From positions 5,208,001-5,272,000 of the forward strand of contig NZ_LT594324.1 of the NCBI RefSeq assembly GCF_900089605.1: 64,000 nt of DNA, in the 5' to 3' direction. The notes beneath the pieces are model-generated. The model had not been told where the DNA came from. It made no database searches and worked only from the letters and a program-made list of their open reading frames with translations. The translations under genes were made by a program, and so were the position numbers. The stretch comes from Micromonospora narathiwatensis. GTDB taxonomy: Bacteria; Actinomycetota; Actinomycetes; Mycobacteriales; Micromonosporaceae. Of the stretch, positions 41,802 through 49,892 are shown piece after piece (position 1 is the stretch's first letter; each line of letters opens with the position of its first letter).

Positions 41802-43058
41802 ATGTCAGCGACCACGTCTGCCGGCTTTCCGCTCCCCCCTCTCAGTCGGAGCGCGGGCCGCGCCCAGGTCCCCGGCCCCGGCCAGGGCACCGCCGGACGC
41901 GCCCGCGTCACCGATGCCCGGCGGCTCCCGTCGTACGACGAGGGGCCGCGCTTCGGCGGCCCGGCCGGCCCTGGCGGACCCGGTGGACCCGGTGGACCCG
42001 GTGGACCCGGTGGACCCGGTGGACCGGGCAGCCCCGGGCGACGCGGCCCCCGCCCGCGCTGGGGGCGGATCGCCCTGGTGGCCGGCGTGGCGGTGCTGGT
42101 GCTCGCGCTGCTCGCCGGCACGGGGGCGTGGCTCTACGCCCGCAACCTCGACGACGACCTGGCCCGGACCGACCCCTTCTCGTCCATCACCGGGGGGCGG
42201 CCGGCCAAGAAGGTCGACGGCGCGCTCAACATCCTGCTGGCCGGCACCGACTCCCGGGACCCGGACGCCCCGATGGACAAGGCCGGCGAGTGGCGCGCCG
42301 ACACCTTGATCCTCATGCACATCCCGGCCGACCACAAAACGGCCTACCTGGTCTCCATCCCGCGTGACCTGTACGTGCCGATCCCCGAGAACGCCGGCGC
42401 GTCCTGCGACTCCGGCTCGCGCAACAAGATCAACGCGGCCTTCGCGTTCGGCGGCCTGCCGCTCGCGGTGAAGACCGTGGAGTGCTTCACCGACGTCCGG
42501 ATCGACCACGTCATGGCGATCGACTTCGGCGGGTTCAAGGAGGTCACAGACGCGCTCGGCGGCGTCGACCTCAAGGTCGACCGGACCATCACCTCGATCC
42601 ACAAGCCGTACCGGAAGTTCACCAAGGGCGTGAACCACATGAACGGCGCCGAGGCCCTGGACTGGGTGCGGCAGCGCAAGCAGTTCCCCGACGGCGACTT
42701 CGCCCGGATGCGTCACCAGCAGGAGTTCCTCAAGGCGCTGATGGACAAGGCGGCCAGCACCGGCACATTGACCAACCCCAAGAAGCTGAACAGTTTTCTC
42801 AAGGCGGTCACCAGCGCGGTCACGGTCGACCAGGGATTCTCCCTGACCGACATGGCGGTGCAGTTCCGGAGCCTGCGCGGCGAGAACCTGACCTTCATCA
42901 CCAGCCCCAATCTCGGCGGACGGGACATCGACGGTCAGTCGGTGGTGGTCTCCGACCGCGAGAAGGCGCTGGCGATGTACCAGGCCATCAGCGCGGACAC
43001 GATGGCCGACTGGGTGAAGGCCAACCAGCAGGGCAACGGCACGGGCAACGGCGGCTGA
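41802..43058 (+). CDS. LCP (LytR-CpsA-Psr) family cell-wall ligase (1 of 3)
   Basis: 418 residues: a cytosolic tail with a collagen-like GGP repeat (about 58-75), one membrane helix (about 88-112) and the extracytoplasmic LCP domain. The LCP motifs NILLAGTDSR, RADTLILMHI and YLVSIPRDLYVPIP hold the Asp and Arg residues that bind the polyprenyl pyrophosphate substrate. LCP enzymes link teichoic acids or capsular polysaccharides to peptidoglycan. It is the first of three paralogues and follows the SDR gene by 74 nt. The polymer of the exopolysaccharide locus is a candidate substrate. Confidence 0.87.
   Translation: MSATTSAGFPLPPLSRSAGRAQVPGPGQGTAGRARVTDARRLPSYDEGPRFGGPAGPGGPGGPGGPGGPGGPGGPGSPGRRGPRPRWGRIALVAGVAVLVLALLAGTGAWLYARNLDDDLARTDPFSSITGGRPAKKVDGALNILLAGTDSRDPDAPMDKAGEWRADTLILMHIPADHKTAYLVSIPRDLYVPIPENAGASCDSGSRNKINAAFAFGGLPLAVKTVECFTDVRIDHVMAIDFGGFKEVTDALGGVDLKVDRTITSIHKPYRKFTKGVNHMNGAEALDWVRQRKQFPDGDFARMRHQQEFLKALMDKAASTGTLTNPKKLNSFLKAVTSAVTVDQGFSLTDMAVQFRSLRGENLTFITSPNLGGRDIDGQSVVVSDREKALAMYQAISADTMADWVKANQQGNGTGNGG
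41973..42026 (+). repeat. 9-nt tandem repeat coding for GGP
   Basis: Six near-perfect units of GGTGGACCC (first and last with one change) in the LCP gene's cytosolic tail. Whole-codon unit length means copy-number changes would keep the frame, so length may vary between strains. Confidence 0.85.
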
Positions 43059-43260
43059 CACCCCCGAGGCCACCCGGCCGGCCGGCGGTCAACTTCGTCA
43101 CACGGCAAACCAACCGCCGATCGGCCGCTTTCAATTAGCCGTTCGGGCAATTCATCAGCACGAGTGCCAGGATATGCGGAAATAGTCACCGGACGAGGTC
43201 GCGGGGACGGGAACGGGTACGTAAAGTAATCCCGCCCCCGATCATCGAGCTGGAGCACGC

Positions 43261-44478
43261 ATGCCGGTTCACACCAGCCGTCGCCCGCCCGCACCGGAGC
43301 CCGGAGCACCCGGGCGGGTGCCCCCGATCCTTCCGCATCGGGCCGGCCCCGGGGGTCGTGGCCCCGGCGGGGCGAAGCGGCGGGCCGGGCGCAGGGACCC
43401 GTTGTGGGCACGGCTCACCCTGATCTTCGGCGCGGTGCTGATGATGACCAGCGGCGTCGCCATCGTCGGTGTCAAGGCGATCATCGGTCAGGCCACCAGC
43501 AGCATCGACCAGGGCAACCTGCTCGGCGACGCGGGCAAGACCAGGGCCGAGGGCGGCAAGAACCTCGCAGGCCCGATCGACATGCTGCTGCTCGGCGTGG
43601 ACGCCCGCAAGACCTGGGCCGCCGACGACGTCCGCTCGGACACGATCATCATCCTGCACATCCCGGCCACCCACGACCAGGCGTACCTGATCTCGATCCC
43701 CCGGGACACCGAGGCGCACATTCCGCCCTTCGAGAAGAGCGGCTACCGGGGCGGCGTCGACAAGATCAACGCAGCCTTCCAGGCGGGCGCCCGCAACGGT
43801 GGCGGCTGGGAGGGCGGCGCCCAGCTGATGGCCAAGACCATCAAGGGGATGACCGGGATCGGCTTCGACGGTGCCGCGATCATCAACTTCGGCGGCTTCA
43901 AGAAGATCATTGACGCCCTCGGCACCGTCCGGATCTGCGTCAGCCACGAGGTCAAGTCGAAGCACATGTCGTACGTCGACGGCAAGCCGATGTGGAACGC
44001 CGACGCCGAGAAGCTCGGCAAGCCGATGACCCAGGTGGTGCACAAGAAGGGCTGCCGGGAGATGAAGGGCTGGGAGGCCCTCGACTTCGCCCGCCAGCGC
44101 TACGGCCTGCCGAACAGCGACTACGACCGCCAGCAGAACCAGCAGCAGCTGATCAAGGCGATGGCGAAGAAGGCCACCGAGAAGGGCATGCTGACCAACC
44201 CGATCAAGCTGAACCAGCTGATCAAGGCGGCCGGCGAGTCGCTCATCCTCGACACCCACGGCGTGTCGATCGGGGACTTCATCTTCACCCTCAAGGGTGT
44301 CACCGGCAACGACGTGGTCGCCCTACGCACCAACGGCGGCACGTACGCCACCAACGCCAACAACCGGGAGTCGCTCAACAACCTGAGCATGCGGATGTTC
44401 GACGCGGTCAAGGAGGACACGCTCGCCGATTTCGTGGTGGCGAATCCGGCGGTCCTCTCCACCCGGAAGTCAGCGTGA
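43261..44478 (+). CDS. LCP family cell-wall ligase (2 of 3)
   Basis: 405 residues: a Pro/Arg-rich cytosolic tail, a membrane helix (about 54-75) and the LCP domain with MLLLGVDARK, RSDTIIILHI and YLISIPRDTEAHIP holding the conserved Asp and Arg residues. The C-terminal part is shorter than in proteins that carry an LytR_C domain. ATG 43261 has GGAG 6 nt upstream. The 202-nt gap before it (43059-43260) shows no gene and no clear promoter, so it may be transcribed with either neighbour or alone. Paralogous to 41802 and 44536, probably with different acceptor or polymer preference. Confidence 0.87.
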   Translation: MPVHTSRRPPAPEPGAPGRVPPILPHRAGPGGRGPGGAKRRAGRRDPLWARLTLIFGAVLMMTSGVAIVGVKAIIGQATSSIDQGNLLGDAGKTRAEGGKNLAGPIDMLLLGVDARKTWAADDVRSDTIIILHIPATHDQAYLISIPRDTEAHIPPFEKSGYRGGVDKINAAFQAGARNGGGWEGGAQLMAKTIKGMTGIGFDGAAIINFGGFKKIIDALGTVRICVSHEVKSKHMSYVDGKPMWNADAEKLGKPMTQVVHKKGCREMKGWEALDFARQRYGLPNSDYDRQQNQQQLIKAMAKKATEKGMLTNPIKLNQLIKAAGESLILDTHGVSIGDFIFTLKGVTGNDVVALRTNGGTYATNANNRESLNNLSMRMFDAVKEDTLADFVVANPAVLSTRKSA

Positions 44479-44535
44479 CCCGGCGGTAACCCCGGCGAAT
44501 CCGACCACCGTCGGGTGACCGGACCGTAGCCTGAT

Positions 44536-45597
44536 GTGAGCAGGTCTCACGTCAGAGCTGCGGGGAGGGGTGTCACGGCCAGGCCAGCACGGACCAGACG
44601 CGGGCGGGGACGATCCGCCCGCTGGACCCGATTCCTCCTCGGTGGCGGCCTCGCCCTGGTCCTGCTCGCCGCACTCGGGCTGGCGGGGCTGCACTGGCTC
44701 ACCCACCGCTACGACCGCACGGTGACCAAGCAGGAACTGCTCGACCCGGCCGCCCGGCAGCCGCGTACCGACCTGTCCCGCGCGCTCAACTACCTGCTGA
44801 TCGGCTCGGACCACCGGCCCGGGGCCAATCCCGAGGACCAGCGCTCCGACAGCATTCTGATCGTGCACGTGCCGGCCGGGATGCGGCAGGCGTACCTGAT
44901 CTCGATTCCGCGCGACCTGCTGGTCACCATTCCGCCGGCGCCCGGCTACGGCGGCGGCCAGGACAAGATCAACGCGGCGATCGAGCACGGCGGCGGCGGC
45001 GAGGCCGGTGCCCGGCTGCTCTCCACCACCCTGAGCCGGCTCACCGGGATCCGCTTCGACGGCGCCGCGCTGCTCGACTTCTCCGGCTTCAAGGAGGTCA
45101 TCGACCTGCTCGGCGGCATCCGGATGTGCGTCGACACCGAGGTCCGGTCGGTCCACACGAAGACGCTGTTCACCCCCGGCTGCCAGCAGATGGACGGCGC
45201 CCGGGCCCTGGACTACGTCCGGCAGCGCTACGACCTGCCCAACGGCGACTACGACCGGCAACGCCACCAGCAGCAGATGCTCCGCGCGGTGCTCGACAAG
45301 GCCGGCCAGACGCACCTGCGCGACGACCCGGTGAAGCTCGACCGGGTGCTCCGGGCGGCCGGCGGCGCGCTGACCGTGGACACCAACGGTGTGTCGCTGG
45401 ACGACCTGCTCTTCGCGTTCCGCGGGCTGCCGCCGGACGCGCTGCACGGCGTGCAGGTCCCGTCGTATCCGCAGATCATCGACGAGGTCTCGTACGTGGT
45501 GCTGGACAACGGCGGCGGCGGGCTCTTCGACGCGCTGCGGGCCACCCGGGTGCCGGAGTGGGCCGTGGCCAACCCCCGCTGGGTCAACCGGCTGTGA
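44536..45597 (+). CDS. LCP family cell-wall ligase (3 of 3)
   Basis: 353 residues: a basic tail, one membrane helix (about 33-54) and the LCP domain with NYLLIGSDHR, RSDSILIVHV and YLISIPRDLLVTIP. It is shorter than its two paralogues and lacks a GGP repeat. The only usable in-frame start is GTG 44536, because a stop lies at 44527 and no later start precedes the helix. A weak -10 GACCGT lies 8 nt upstream, consistent with a leaderless transcript. It should transfer a lipid-linked glycan to the wall. Confidence 0.86.
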   Translation: MSRSHVRAAGRGVTARPARTRRGRGRSARWTRFLLGGGLALVLLAALGLAGLHWLTHRYDRTVTKQELLDPAARQPRTDLSRALNYLLIGSDHRPGANPEDQRSDSILIVHVPAGMRQAYLISIPRDLLVTIPPAPGYGGGQDKINAAIEHGGGGEAGARLLSTTLSRLTGIRFDGAALLDFSGFKEVIDLLGGIRMCVDTEVRSVHTKTLFTPGCQQMDGARALDYVRQRYDLPNGDYDRQRHQQQMLRAVLDKAGQTHLRDDPVKLDRVLRAAGGALTVDTNGVSLDDLLFAFRGLPPDALHGVQVPSYPQIIDEVSYVVLDNGGGGLFDALRATRVPEWAVANPRWVNRL

Positions 45598-45611
45598 CCC
45601 GGCCGGCGGTC

Positions 45612-45617
45612 TAGGCT
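45612..45617 (+). promoter_or_regulatory. leaderless -10 box of the rhodanese gene
   Basis: TAGGCT, 8 nt before the GTG at 45626. Confidence 0.6.
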
Positions 45618-45625
45618 TGGTAGCC

Positions 45626-45961
45626 GTGTTCGGACCCCAGGTTCCCAGCGTGCCCGCGTCGGCCGTGCCCGACGACACCTACCTGCTCGACGTCCGTGAG
45701 GACGACGAGTGGGCCGTCGGCCACGCGCCGGCCGCCCACCACCTGCCGATGACCGAGCTGCCCGCCCGGCTGGCCGAGGTGCCCGACGATCGCGAGGTGG
45801 CCGTGATCTGCCGCTCCGGCGGGCGATCCGCGCAGGTCGTCGCGTATCTCCTGCGCAACGGCTGGGAACAGGTGCGCAACGTCGAGGGCGGGATGGGCGA
45901 CTGGGCCGCCGCGGGCCGTCCGGTGGTCACCGACGACGGGCAGCCGGGCCGGGTCGCCTGA
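45626..45961 (+). CDS. rhodanese-like single-domain protein
   Basis: 111 residues forming one rhodanese domain: YLLDVREDDEW and the active-site loop VICRSGGRSAQV with the catalytic Cys, then NVEGGMGDW. Such proteins carry sulfane sulfur as a persulfide for thiosulfate or sulfide detoxification or sulfur transfer. It ends 15 nt before a phosphodiesterase gene and is probably co-transcribed with it. A link to sulfate chemistry elsewhere in the window is conceivable but unsupported. Confidence 0.86.
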   Translation: MFGPQVPSVPASAVPDDTYLLDVREDDEWAVGHAPAAHHLPMTELPARLAEVPDDREVAVICRSGGRSAQVVAYLLRNGWEQVRNVEGGMGDWAAAGRPVVTDDGQPGRVA

Positions 45962-45976
45962 GGCGCGCCGAGCGAC

Positions 45977-46768
45977 ATGACCACGCCCCTGGTCTTCGCG
46001 CACCGCGGCTCCTCGTACGACCTGCCCGAGCACACCCTGGCCGCGTACCTGCGGGCGCTCGACGAGGGAGCCGACGGGCTGGAGTGTGACGTCCGCCTCA
46101 CCCGCGACGGGCACCTGGTGTGCGTACACGACCGCCGGCTGGACCGGACCAGCAACGGTCACGGGCTGGTCAGCGCGCGTACCCTCGACGAGTTGGAAGC
46201 GCTGGACTTCGGCTCGTGGCACCCCGGCGGGGTGGCGGTCGAGGGGGACGAACCGCTCGACGAGTCGCACACCCGGCTGCTCACCCTGGAACGGCTGCTC
46301 GACGCCGTACTGGCCGCCGGCCGGCCGGTCCGGCTCCTGGTCGAGACAAAGCACCCCTCCCGGTACGGCGGGGAGGTGGAACGCCGCCTGGTCACCCTGC
46401 TGCGCCGGTACGGCCTCGCCGAACCCGGTCCGGACGATCCGGTCCGGGTCACCGTGATGTCCTTCTCCCCGCTCGCCGTACGCCGGATCCGCGACCTCGC
46501 GCCCGGCCTGCCCACGGTACTGCTGCTGGAGGTGCTCCCGCGCTGGCTGCGGCTGGGCCGGCTGCCGTTCGGCACCCGGATCGCCGGGCCGGGGATCGGC
46601 CTGGTCCGGGCCCGGCCGCAGCTCGTACCCGCGCTGCGGTCGGCCGGTAACCAGGTCTACGTCTGGACGGTGAACGAGCCGCAGGACCTGGAGCTGGTGC
46701 TGGCCGCCGGGGTGGACGGGGTGATCACCGACCGGCCCGCCCGGGCACTGGCCCGGCTCGGCCGTTGA
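45977..46768 (+). CDS. glycerophosphodiester phosphodiesterase
   Basis: 263 residues of the GDPD TIM-barrel family: FAHRGSSYDLPEHTLAAY with the catalytic His/Arg, GLECDVRLTRDGHLVCVHD with metal-binding Glu and Asp and the second His, and LVETKHP. It cleaves glycerophosphodiesters to sn-glycerol-3-phosphate and an alcohol in phospholipid turnover. No signal peptide is seen, so it is cytosolic. ATG 45977 is preceded by GCGCGCCGAGCGAC without a clear Shine-Dalgarno; it may be translated by coupling. Confidence 0.86.
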   Translation: MTTPLVFAHRGSSYDLPEHTLAAYLRALDEGADGLECDVRLTRDGHLVCVHDRRLDRTSNGHGLVSARTLDELEALDFGSWHPGGVAVEGDEPLDESHTRLLTLERLLDAVLAAGRPVRLLVETKHPSRYGGEVERRLVTLLRRYGLAEPGPDDPVRVTVMSFSPLAVRRIRDLAPGLPTVLLLEVLPRWLRLGRLPFGTRIAGPGIGLVRARPQLVPALRSAGNQVYVWTVNEPQDLELVLAAGVDGVITDRPARALARLGR

Positions 46769-46847
46769 ACCCGGTCGATCCACCTGGCGGCCGGTCCCGC
46801 GCCGACCGGGGGTGTCCCCGGACCGGCCGGCGCGGCACACTCGGGGC

Positions 46848-48299
46848 ATGCCGGAGCGCACCGACTACCCCGCCCTCATCGCCGGACACACCGGTGTGAT
46901 CACGCTGATCAACTCTGGGGCCTCCGGACTGCCCATGCTCACCCGCCTGCTCCGGGTGGTCCAGCCCGCGGTGTGCGCGGCCGGCCTGGCGTTCGTCGAG
47001 TTCACCCCCGCCGGGGGGCGGGTGATCGCGGCGACCGGCGGCGCCGAGTTCGTCGTCGGCCGGCCGCTGCCGGCGACCGACCCGGCCACCGTCTGCCTCC
47101 TCGCCGGCCCAGTCGTCCGCCAGGTGCGGCTGGACGCCGTCCCGGGGGCGCTCGCCGACGAGGTGGCCGGGCGGGGGCTGTGCCGGATGATCGTGGCCCG
47201 CGCCGAGATCGGCGGCCTCACCGTGGGCAGCCTGCACGCGCTCTATCCCGACGGGGAGCCGCTCGACGACTCCCAGCGCGCCGTCATCGGGTACGTCGCC
47301 GCCTGCATCGCCCACATGTACGGCGACCAGAGCGGCCTGCCGGTGCACGGCGACGGCCCGGTGGTCGCCGCGCTCGCGGACGGCCTCGCGGTGGTGGACC
47401 GCGCGGACCACGTACGGCTGTGGAACCCGGCCGCCGCGCAGGTGACCGGGTGCCCGGGTGTCGATGCGCTGAACCGTCCGTTCCCGTTCCCGCTGCCCCC
47501 GTCCGGGCAGGTGCTGGACCACCGGATGCCGGACGGCCGCTGGCTGCGGATCACCTCCGGGGAGCTGCCCGGTCCGGGCGCGCTCCGGGTGGTCACCTTC
47601 CGGGACATCACCGACCAGCGGCGCCGCGACCACGACCGGGACCTCTTCGTCGCGGTGACCAGCCACGAGCTGCGTACCCCGGTCACCGTCATCAAGGGGT
47701 ACGCGGACACCCTCACCGACCACTGGGAGTCGCTCGACGACGACGACCGGCGGCACGCCGCCCGGATCATCGGGCAGCGGGCCAACGAGTTGGCCCGGCT
47801 GGTCGACCGGCTGCTCACCGCCGCGACGGAAAACCGGCGTGGGGAGCCGGCCGCCCCCTTCGACCTCACCGACGCGCTGCGGACCGCGGTCACCGACCTG
47901 CCGGCGGACGTCCGGCACCGGGTCGTCCTCGACCTGCCGGCCGACCTGCCGAAGGCGCTCGGCGACCGGCACAGCCTGTCCACCGTGCTCACCGAGCTGA
48001 GCACCAACGCCGGAAAGTACTCCCTGCCCGACACCCCCATCGAGGTCACCGCCGAGGCGACCGAGCGGACCGTGTCCTTCCAGGTCGCCGACCGGGGCAT
48101 CGGCATCCGGCCCGAGCACGTGGAGCGGGCGTTCGACCGGTTCTGGCAGGGGGAGTCCGGCGACCGCCGGCGCTACCCGGGGGCCGGACTGGGCCTCTAT
48201 CTCGTCCGCCAGATTGTTGAACAGCAGAATGGTTGGGTATCCCTCCGACCGAGGGCCGGTGGGGGTACGGTCGCAGAGGTGTGGCTGCCCCGGGGATGA
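46848..48299 (+). CDS. GAF/PAS sensor histidine kinase, orphan
   Basis: 483 residues, no membrane helix: an N-terminal GAF-like domain (about 15-165), a PAS-like domain (about 170-265, with ALADGLAVVDRADHVRLWNP), then HisKA with FVAVTSHELRTPVTV (phospho-His about 272) and HATPase with LTELSTNAGKYS, VADRGIGI and GAGLGLYLVRQIVE. A soluble hybrid of two input domains suggests sensing of a cytosolic signal. No response regulator is adjacent; the next gene is an RsbW-like ATPase. The ATG at 46848 has a possible CACACT box 6 nt upstream; 46812 is an alternative start. Confidence 0.86.
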   Translation: MPERTDYPALIAGHTGVITLINSGASGLPMLTRLLRVVQPAVCAAGLAFVEFTPAGGRVIAATGGAEFVVGRPLPATDPATVCLLAGPVVRQVRLDAVPGALADEVAGRGLCRMIVARAEIGGLTVGSLHALYPDGEPLDDSQRAVIGYVAACIAHMYGDQSGLPVHGDGPVVAALADGLAVVDRADHVRLWNPAAAQVTGCPGVDALNRPFPFPLPPSGQVLDHRMPDGRWLRITSGELPGPGALRVVTFRDITDQRRRDHDRDLFVAVTSHELRTPVTVIKGYADTLTDHWESLDDDDRRHAARIIGQRANELARLVDRLLTAATENRRGEPAAPFDLTDALRTAVTDLPADVRHRVVLDLPADLPKALGDRHSLSTVLTELSTNAGKYSLPDTPIEVTAEATERTVSFQVADRGIGIRPEHVERAFDRFWQGESGDRRRYPGAGLGLYLVRQIVEQQNGWVSLRPRAGGGTVAEVWLPRG

Positions 48300-48326
48300 C
48301 CAGGGCCGTTGCGGGGTGGAAGGGCG

Positions 48327-48779
48327 ATGGTGTCGACGCGTTCGGCCGAGCGATCGTGGTGCGTGGTGGTGCCCCATCACGCGACCGGCGCACGCCTGGC
48401 CCGGCACCGGCTCGCCGACGAGTTGGCGGGCGTCGTGCCTCCGGCCCTGCTGGCGGATCTGGTCGCGGTCCTCGCCGAGCTGGTGGGCAACGCCGTACGC
48501 CACGCCGACCCACTGCCCGGCGGAGTGGTCCGGGTGGCCTGGCGGCTGCGCCCGGCGGCCGACGGGCAGCGCGTCCAGCTCCGGGTCACCGACGGCGGCG
48601 CCGCCTCGGGTCCGTTGCTGCGGCCGTCGGCTCCGGAAGCGGTCGACGGGCGCGGGCTGCACATCGTCGCCGGCCTCGCCAGCCGCTGGGGAGTCGAGCG
48701 GGACGGCCTCGGCCAGAGCGTCTGGGCCGAGTTCGATCCGGCCGGCTCGATCCGGCCGGACCTGGTCGTCGCCGGCTGA
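48327..48779 (+). CDS. RsbW-like HATPase (anti-sigma-factor type)
   Basis: 150 residues forming a single GHKL ATPase domain: ELVGNAVRHADPLPGG, VTDGGAA and GRGLHIVAGLASRWGVE. This is the short stand-alone type found in actinomycetes (RsbW/SpoIIAB-like, including DUF-type regulators), which bind sigma factors or anti-anti-sigma proteins. No partner sigma or STAS gene is visible here. It starts 27 nt after the kinase stop, and the ATG has AAGGG upstream. Confidence 0.82.
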   Translation: MVSTRSAERSWCVVVPHHATGARLARHRLADELAGVVPPALLADLVAVLAELVGNAVRHADPLPGGVVRVAWRLRPAADGQRVQLRVTDGGAASGPLLRPSAPEAVDGRGLHIVAGLASRWGVERDGLGQSVWAEFDPAGSIRPDLVVAG

Positions 48780-48825
48780 GCATGCTGGGAGGCGGGTCCT
48801 GCCCACGGCGGCCCGGCCCGACATC

Positions 48826-48831
48826 TAGGCT
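48826..48831 (+). promoter_or_regulatory. leaderless -10 box ahead of the DUF5926 gene
   Basis: TAGGCT, 8 nt before the ATG at 48840, which is 118 nt upstream of the DUF5926 start. The transcript would begin at a tiny reading frame. Confidence 0.6.
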
Positions 48832-48839
48832 GTGTCGCC

Positions 48840-48881
48840 ATGAGCGAGCGCAGCGAGCGTGGTGCCGAGGTGGCTGCATGA
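48840..48881 (+). CDS. 13-codon leader reading frame
   Basis: ATG 48840 opens MSERSERGAEVAA and stops at TGA 48879-48881, whose TGA overlaps the next ATG (48878) as ATGA. The leaderless TAGGCT box points at this ATG. Function, if any, is as a translation relay rather than a peptide. It may instead be the remnant of the gene's original start region. Confidence 0.45.
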   Translation: MSERSERGAEVAA

Positions 48882-48961
48882 GCAAGCGTCAGCGAGCGAA
48901 TCATCAACGCAGTGCGATGCCGCCTCATGGCGGCACGCAGCGAAGCGGAGTGCCGGCATGA
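48878..48961 (+). CDS. 27-codon leader reading frame
   Basis: Starts MSKRQRANHQRS and stops at TGA 48959-48961, again overlapping the following ATG (48958) as ATGA. Its first four codons (ATGAGCAAGCGT) are identical to the start of the DUF5926 gene. It contains the hairpin TGCCGCC-TCAT-GGCGGCA (48918-48935). It resembles a GAGCG-type repetitive element inserted at the start of the gene with duplication of the start region. Confidence 0.45.
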   Translation: MSKRQRANHQRSAMPPHGGTQRSGVPA

Positions 48962-49845
48962 GCAAGCGTCGGAAGAGTCAGCGGGCCGCCGCCGAGGTGG
49001 CCCCGAAGCGGGAGAAGGTGCGCGACGTCTTCGTGCCCCGACCGTTCGAGGGACTGGTTGACGAGCCGGAGTGGATCGCGCTGCGCGAGCTGGTCCCGGC
49101 CGCCACCGCGCCGCTGCGGCTGACCCCCGAACTGGTCGAGGAGTACGGCGAGCGGCCGGTCACGCTGGCCACCGTGCTGCCGATGGCCGCCCCCGCGATG
49201 ACCAAGCCGGACGGGCGGGTCTTCATCGGCCTGCAGCGACACCAGCAGTCCGGCGACGTGTCCCGGGACCTGGCGGACGCGCTGCTCTGCGCCCTGCGTA
49301 CCGAGCCGGGCGGCCAGGTGGCGGTGCCGCCGCTGCCCGGCCCCGGGCCCCGCCTCCAGGACATCCTGGTGGACGGCCCGTTGGAGATCAGCATGCACGA
49401 CGGGTTCGAGTTCTGGCTCGACCCCGGGGCGACTGACGACCCGAACGTGCAGGCGTCGCTGGAGCGGGCCAACGCGGCGGTCTACCCGACCGTGAAGCTG
49501 GCGGCGGCCCGGGCCGCGTACTGGTGCCAGGTGCCGGAGAAGGCGCACGTGCGCTGGGTGCTGCCGGACGACGAGGACACGGCGCTCAACGCGCTGTCCC
49601 GGCTGAGCCTGGCCGGCACGCTGACCCTCGGCGACACCACCCGCTTCGCCGGCATGTTCCGGGCACACGGCCGCCTGGTGCCGGTCTGGGACCTGCCCGA
49701 GGACGTCCCGGCCGCCGACTGGGAGGAGCGGGTGGCCGAGTTCGCCAAGCGGTACGCCGAGGCGCTGGAGGAGCGGGAGCCGCTGGACGCCGCCGGACGC
49801 CGCGCCCGTCAGGGTCTCCTCGGCCGCCAGCTCACCCTGCGCTGA
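48958..49845 (+). CDS. DUF5926 family protein
   Basis: 295 residues of an actinobacteria-specific family: a basic start (SKRRKSQRAAAEVAPKREKVRDVFVPRPFEGL), split here for length as SKRRKSQRAAAEV and VRDVFVPRPFEGL, then ATVLPMAAPAMTKPDGRVF and a repeat-like VWDLPEDVPA. Its function is unknown; some members were mis-named SecA because of a C-terminal motif. ATG 48958 is the third of three start codons linked by ATGA overlaps, so translation may depend on reading through the two leader frames. The frame is open upstream, but that extension is the leader element. Confidence 0.75.
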   Translation: MSKRRKSQRAAAEVAPKREKVRDVFVPRPFEGLVDEPEWIALRELVPAATAPLRLTPELVEEYGERPVTLATVLPMAAPAMTKPDGRVFIGLQRHQQSGDVSRDLADALLCALRTEPGGQVAVPPLPGPGPRLQDILVDGPLEISMHDGFEFWLDPGATDDPNVQASLERANAAVYPTVKLAAARAAYWCQVPEKAHVRWVLPDDEDTALNALSRLSLAGTLTLGDTTRFAGMFRAHGRLVPVWDLPEDVPAADWEERVAEFAKRYAEALEEREPLDAAGRRARQGLLGRQLTLR

Positions 49846-49857
49846 CCCGACCGTCGC

Positions 49858-49889
49858 CGACGGGCCCCGGTTCCGGCCGGGGCCCGTCG
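49858..49889. terminator. bidirectional terminator hairpin
   Basis: 13-bp perfect stem (49858-49870 with 49877-49889) and TTCCGG loop in the 47-nt gap between genes ending at 49845 (+) and 49893 (-). Confidence 0.8.
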
Positions 49890-49892
49890 CCG

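Noticed and set aside
43059..43260. An ECF sigma promoter upstream of the second LCP gene (GGGAAC near 43205)
   Set aside because: No matching -10 element lies at the right distance.
46725..48824. A 699-codon minus-strand frame antisense to the histidine kinase
   Set aside because: Same reason: shadow of a well-supported gene.
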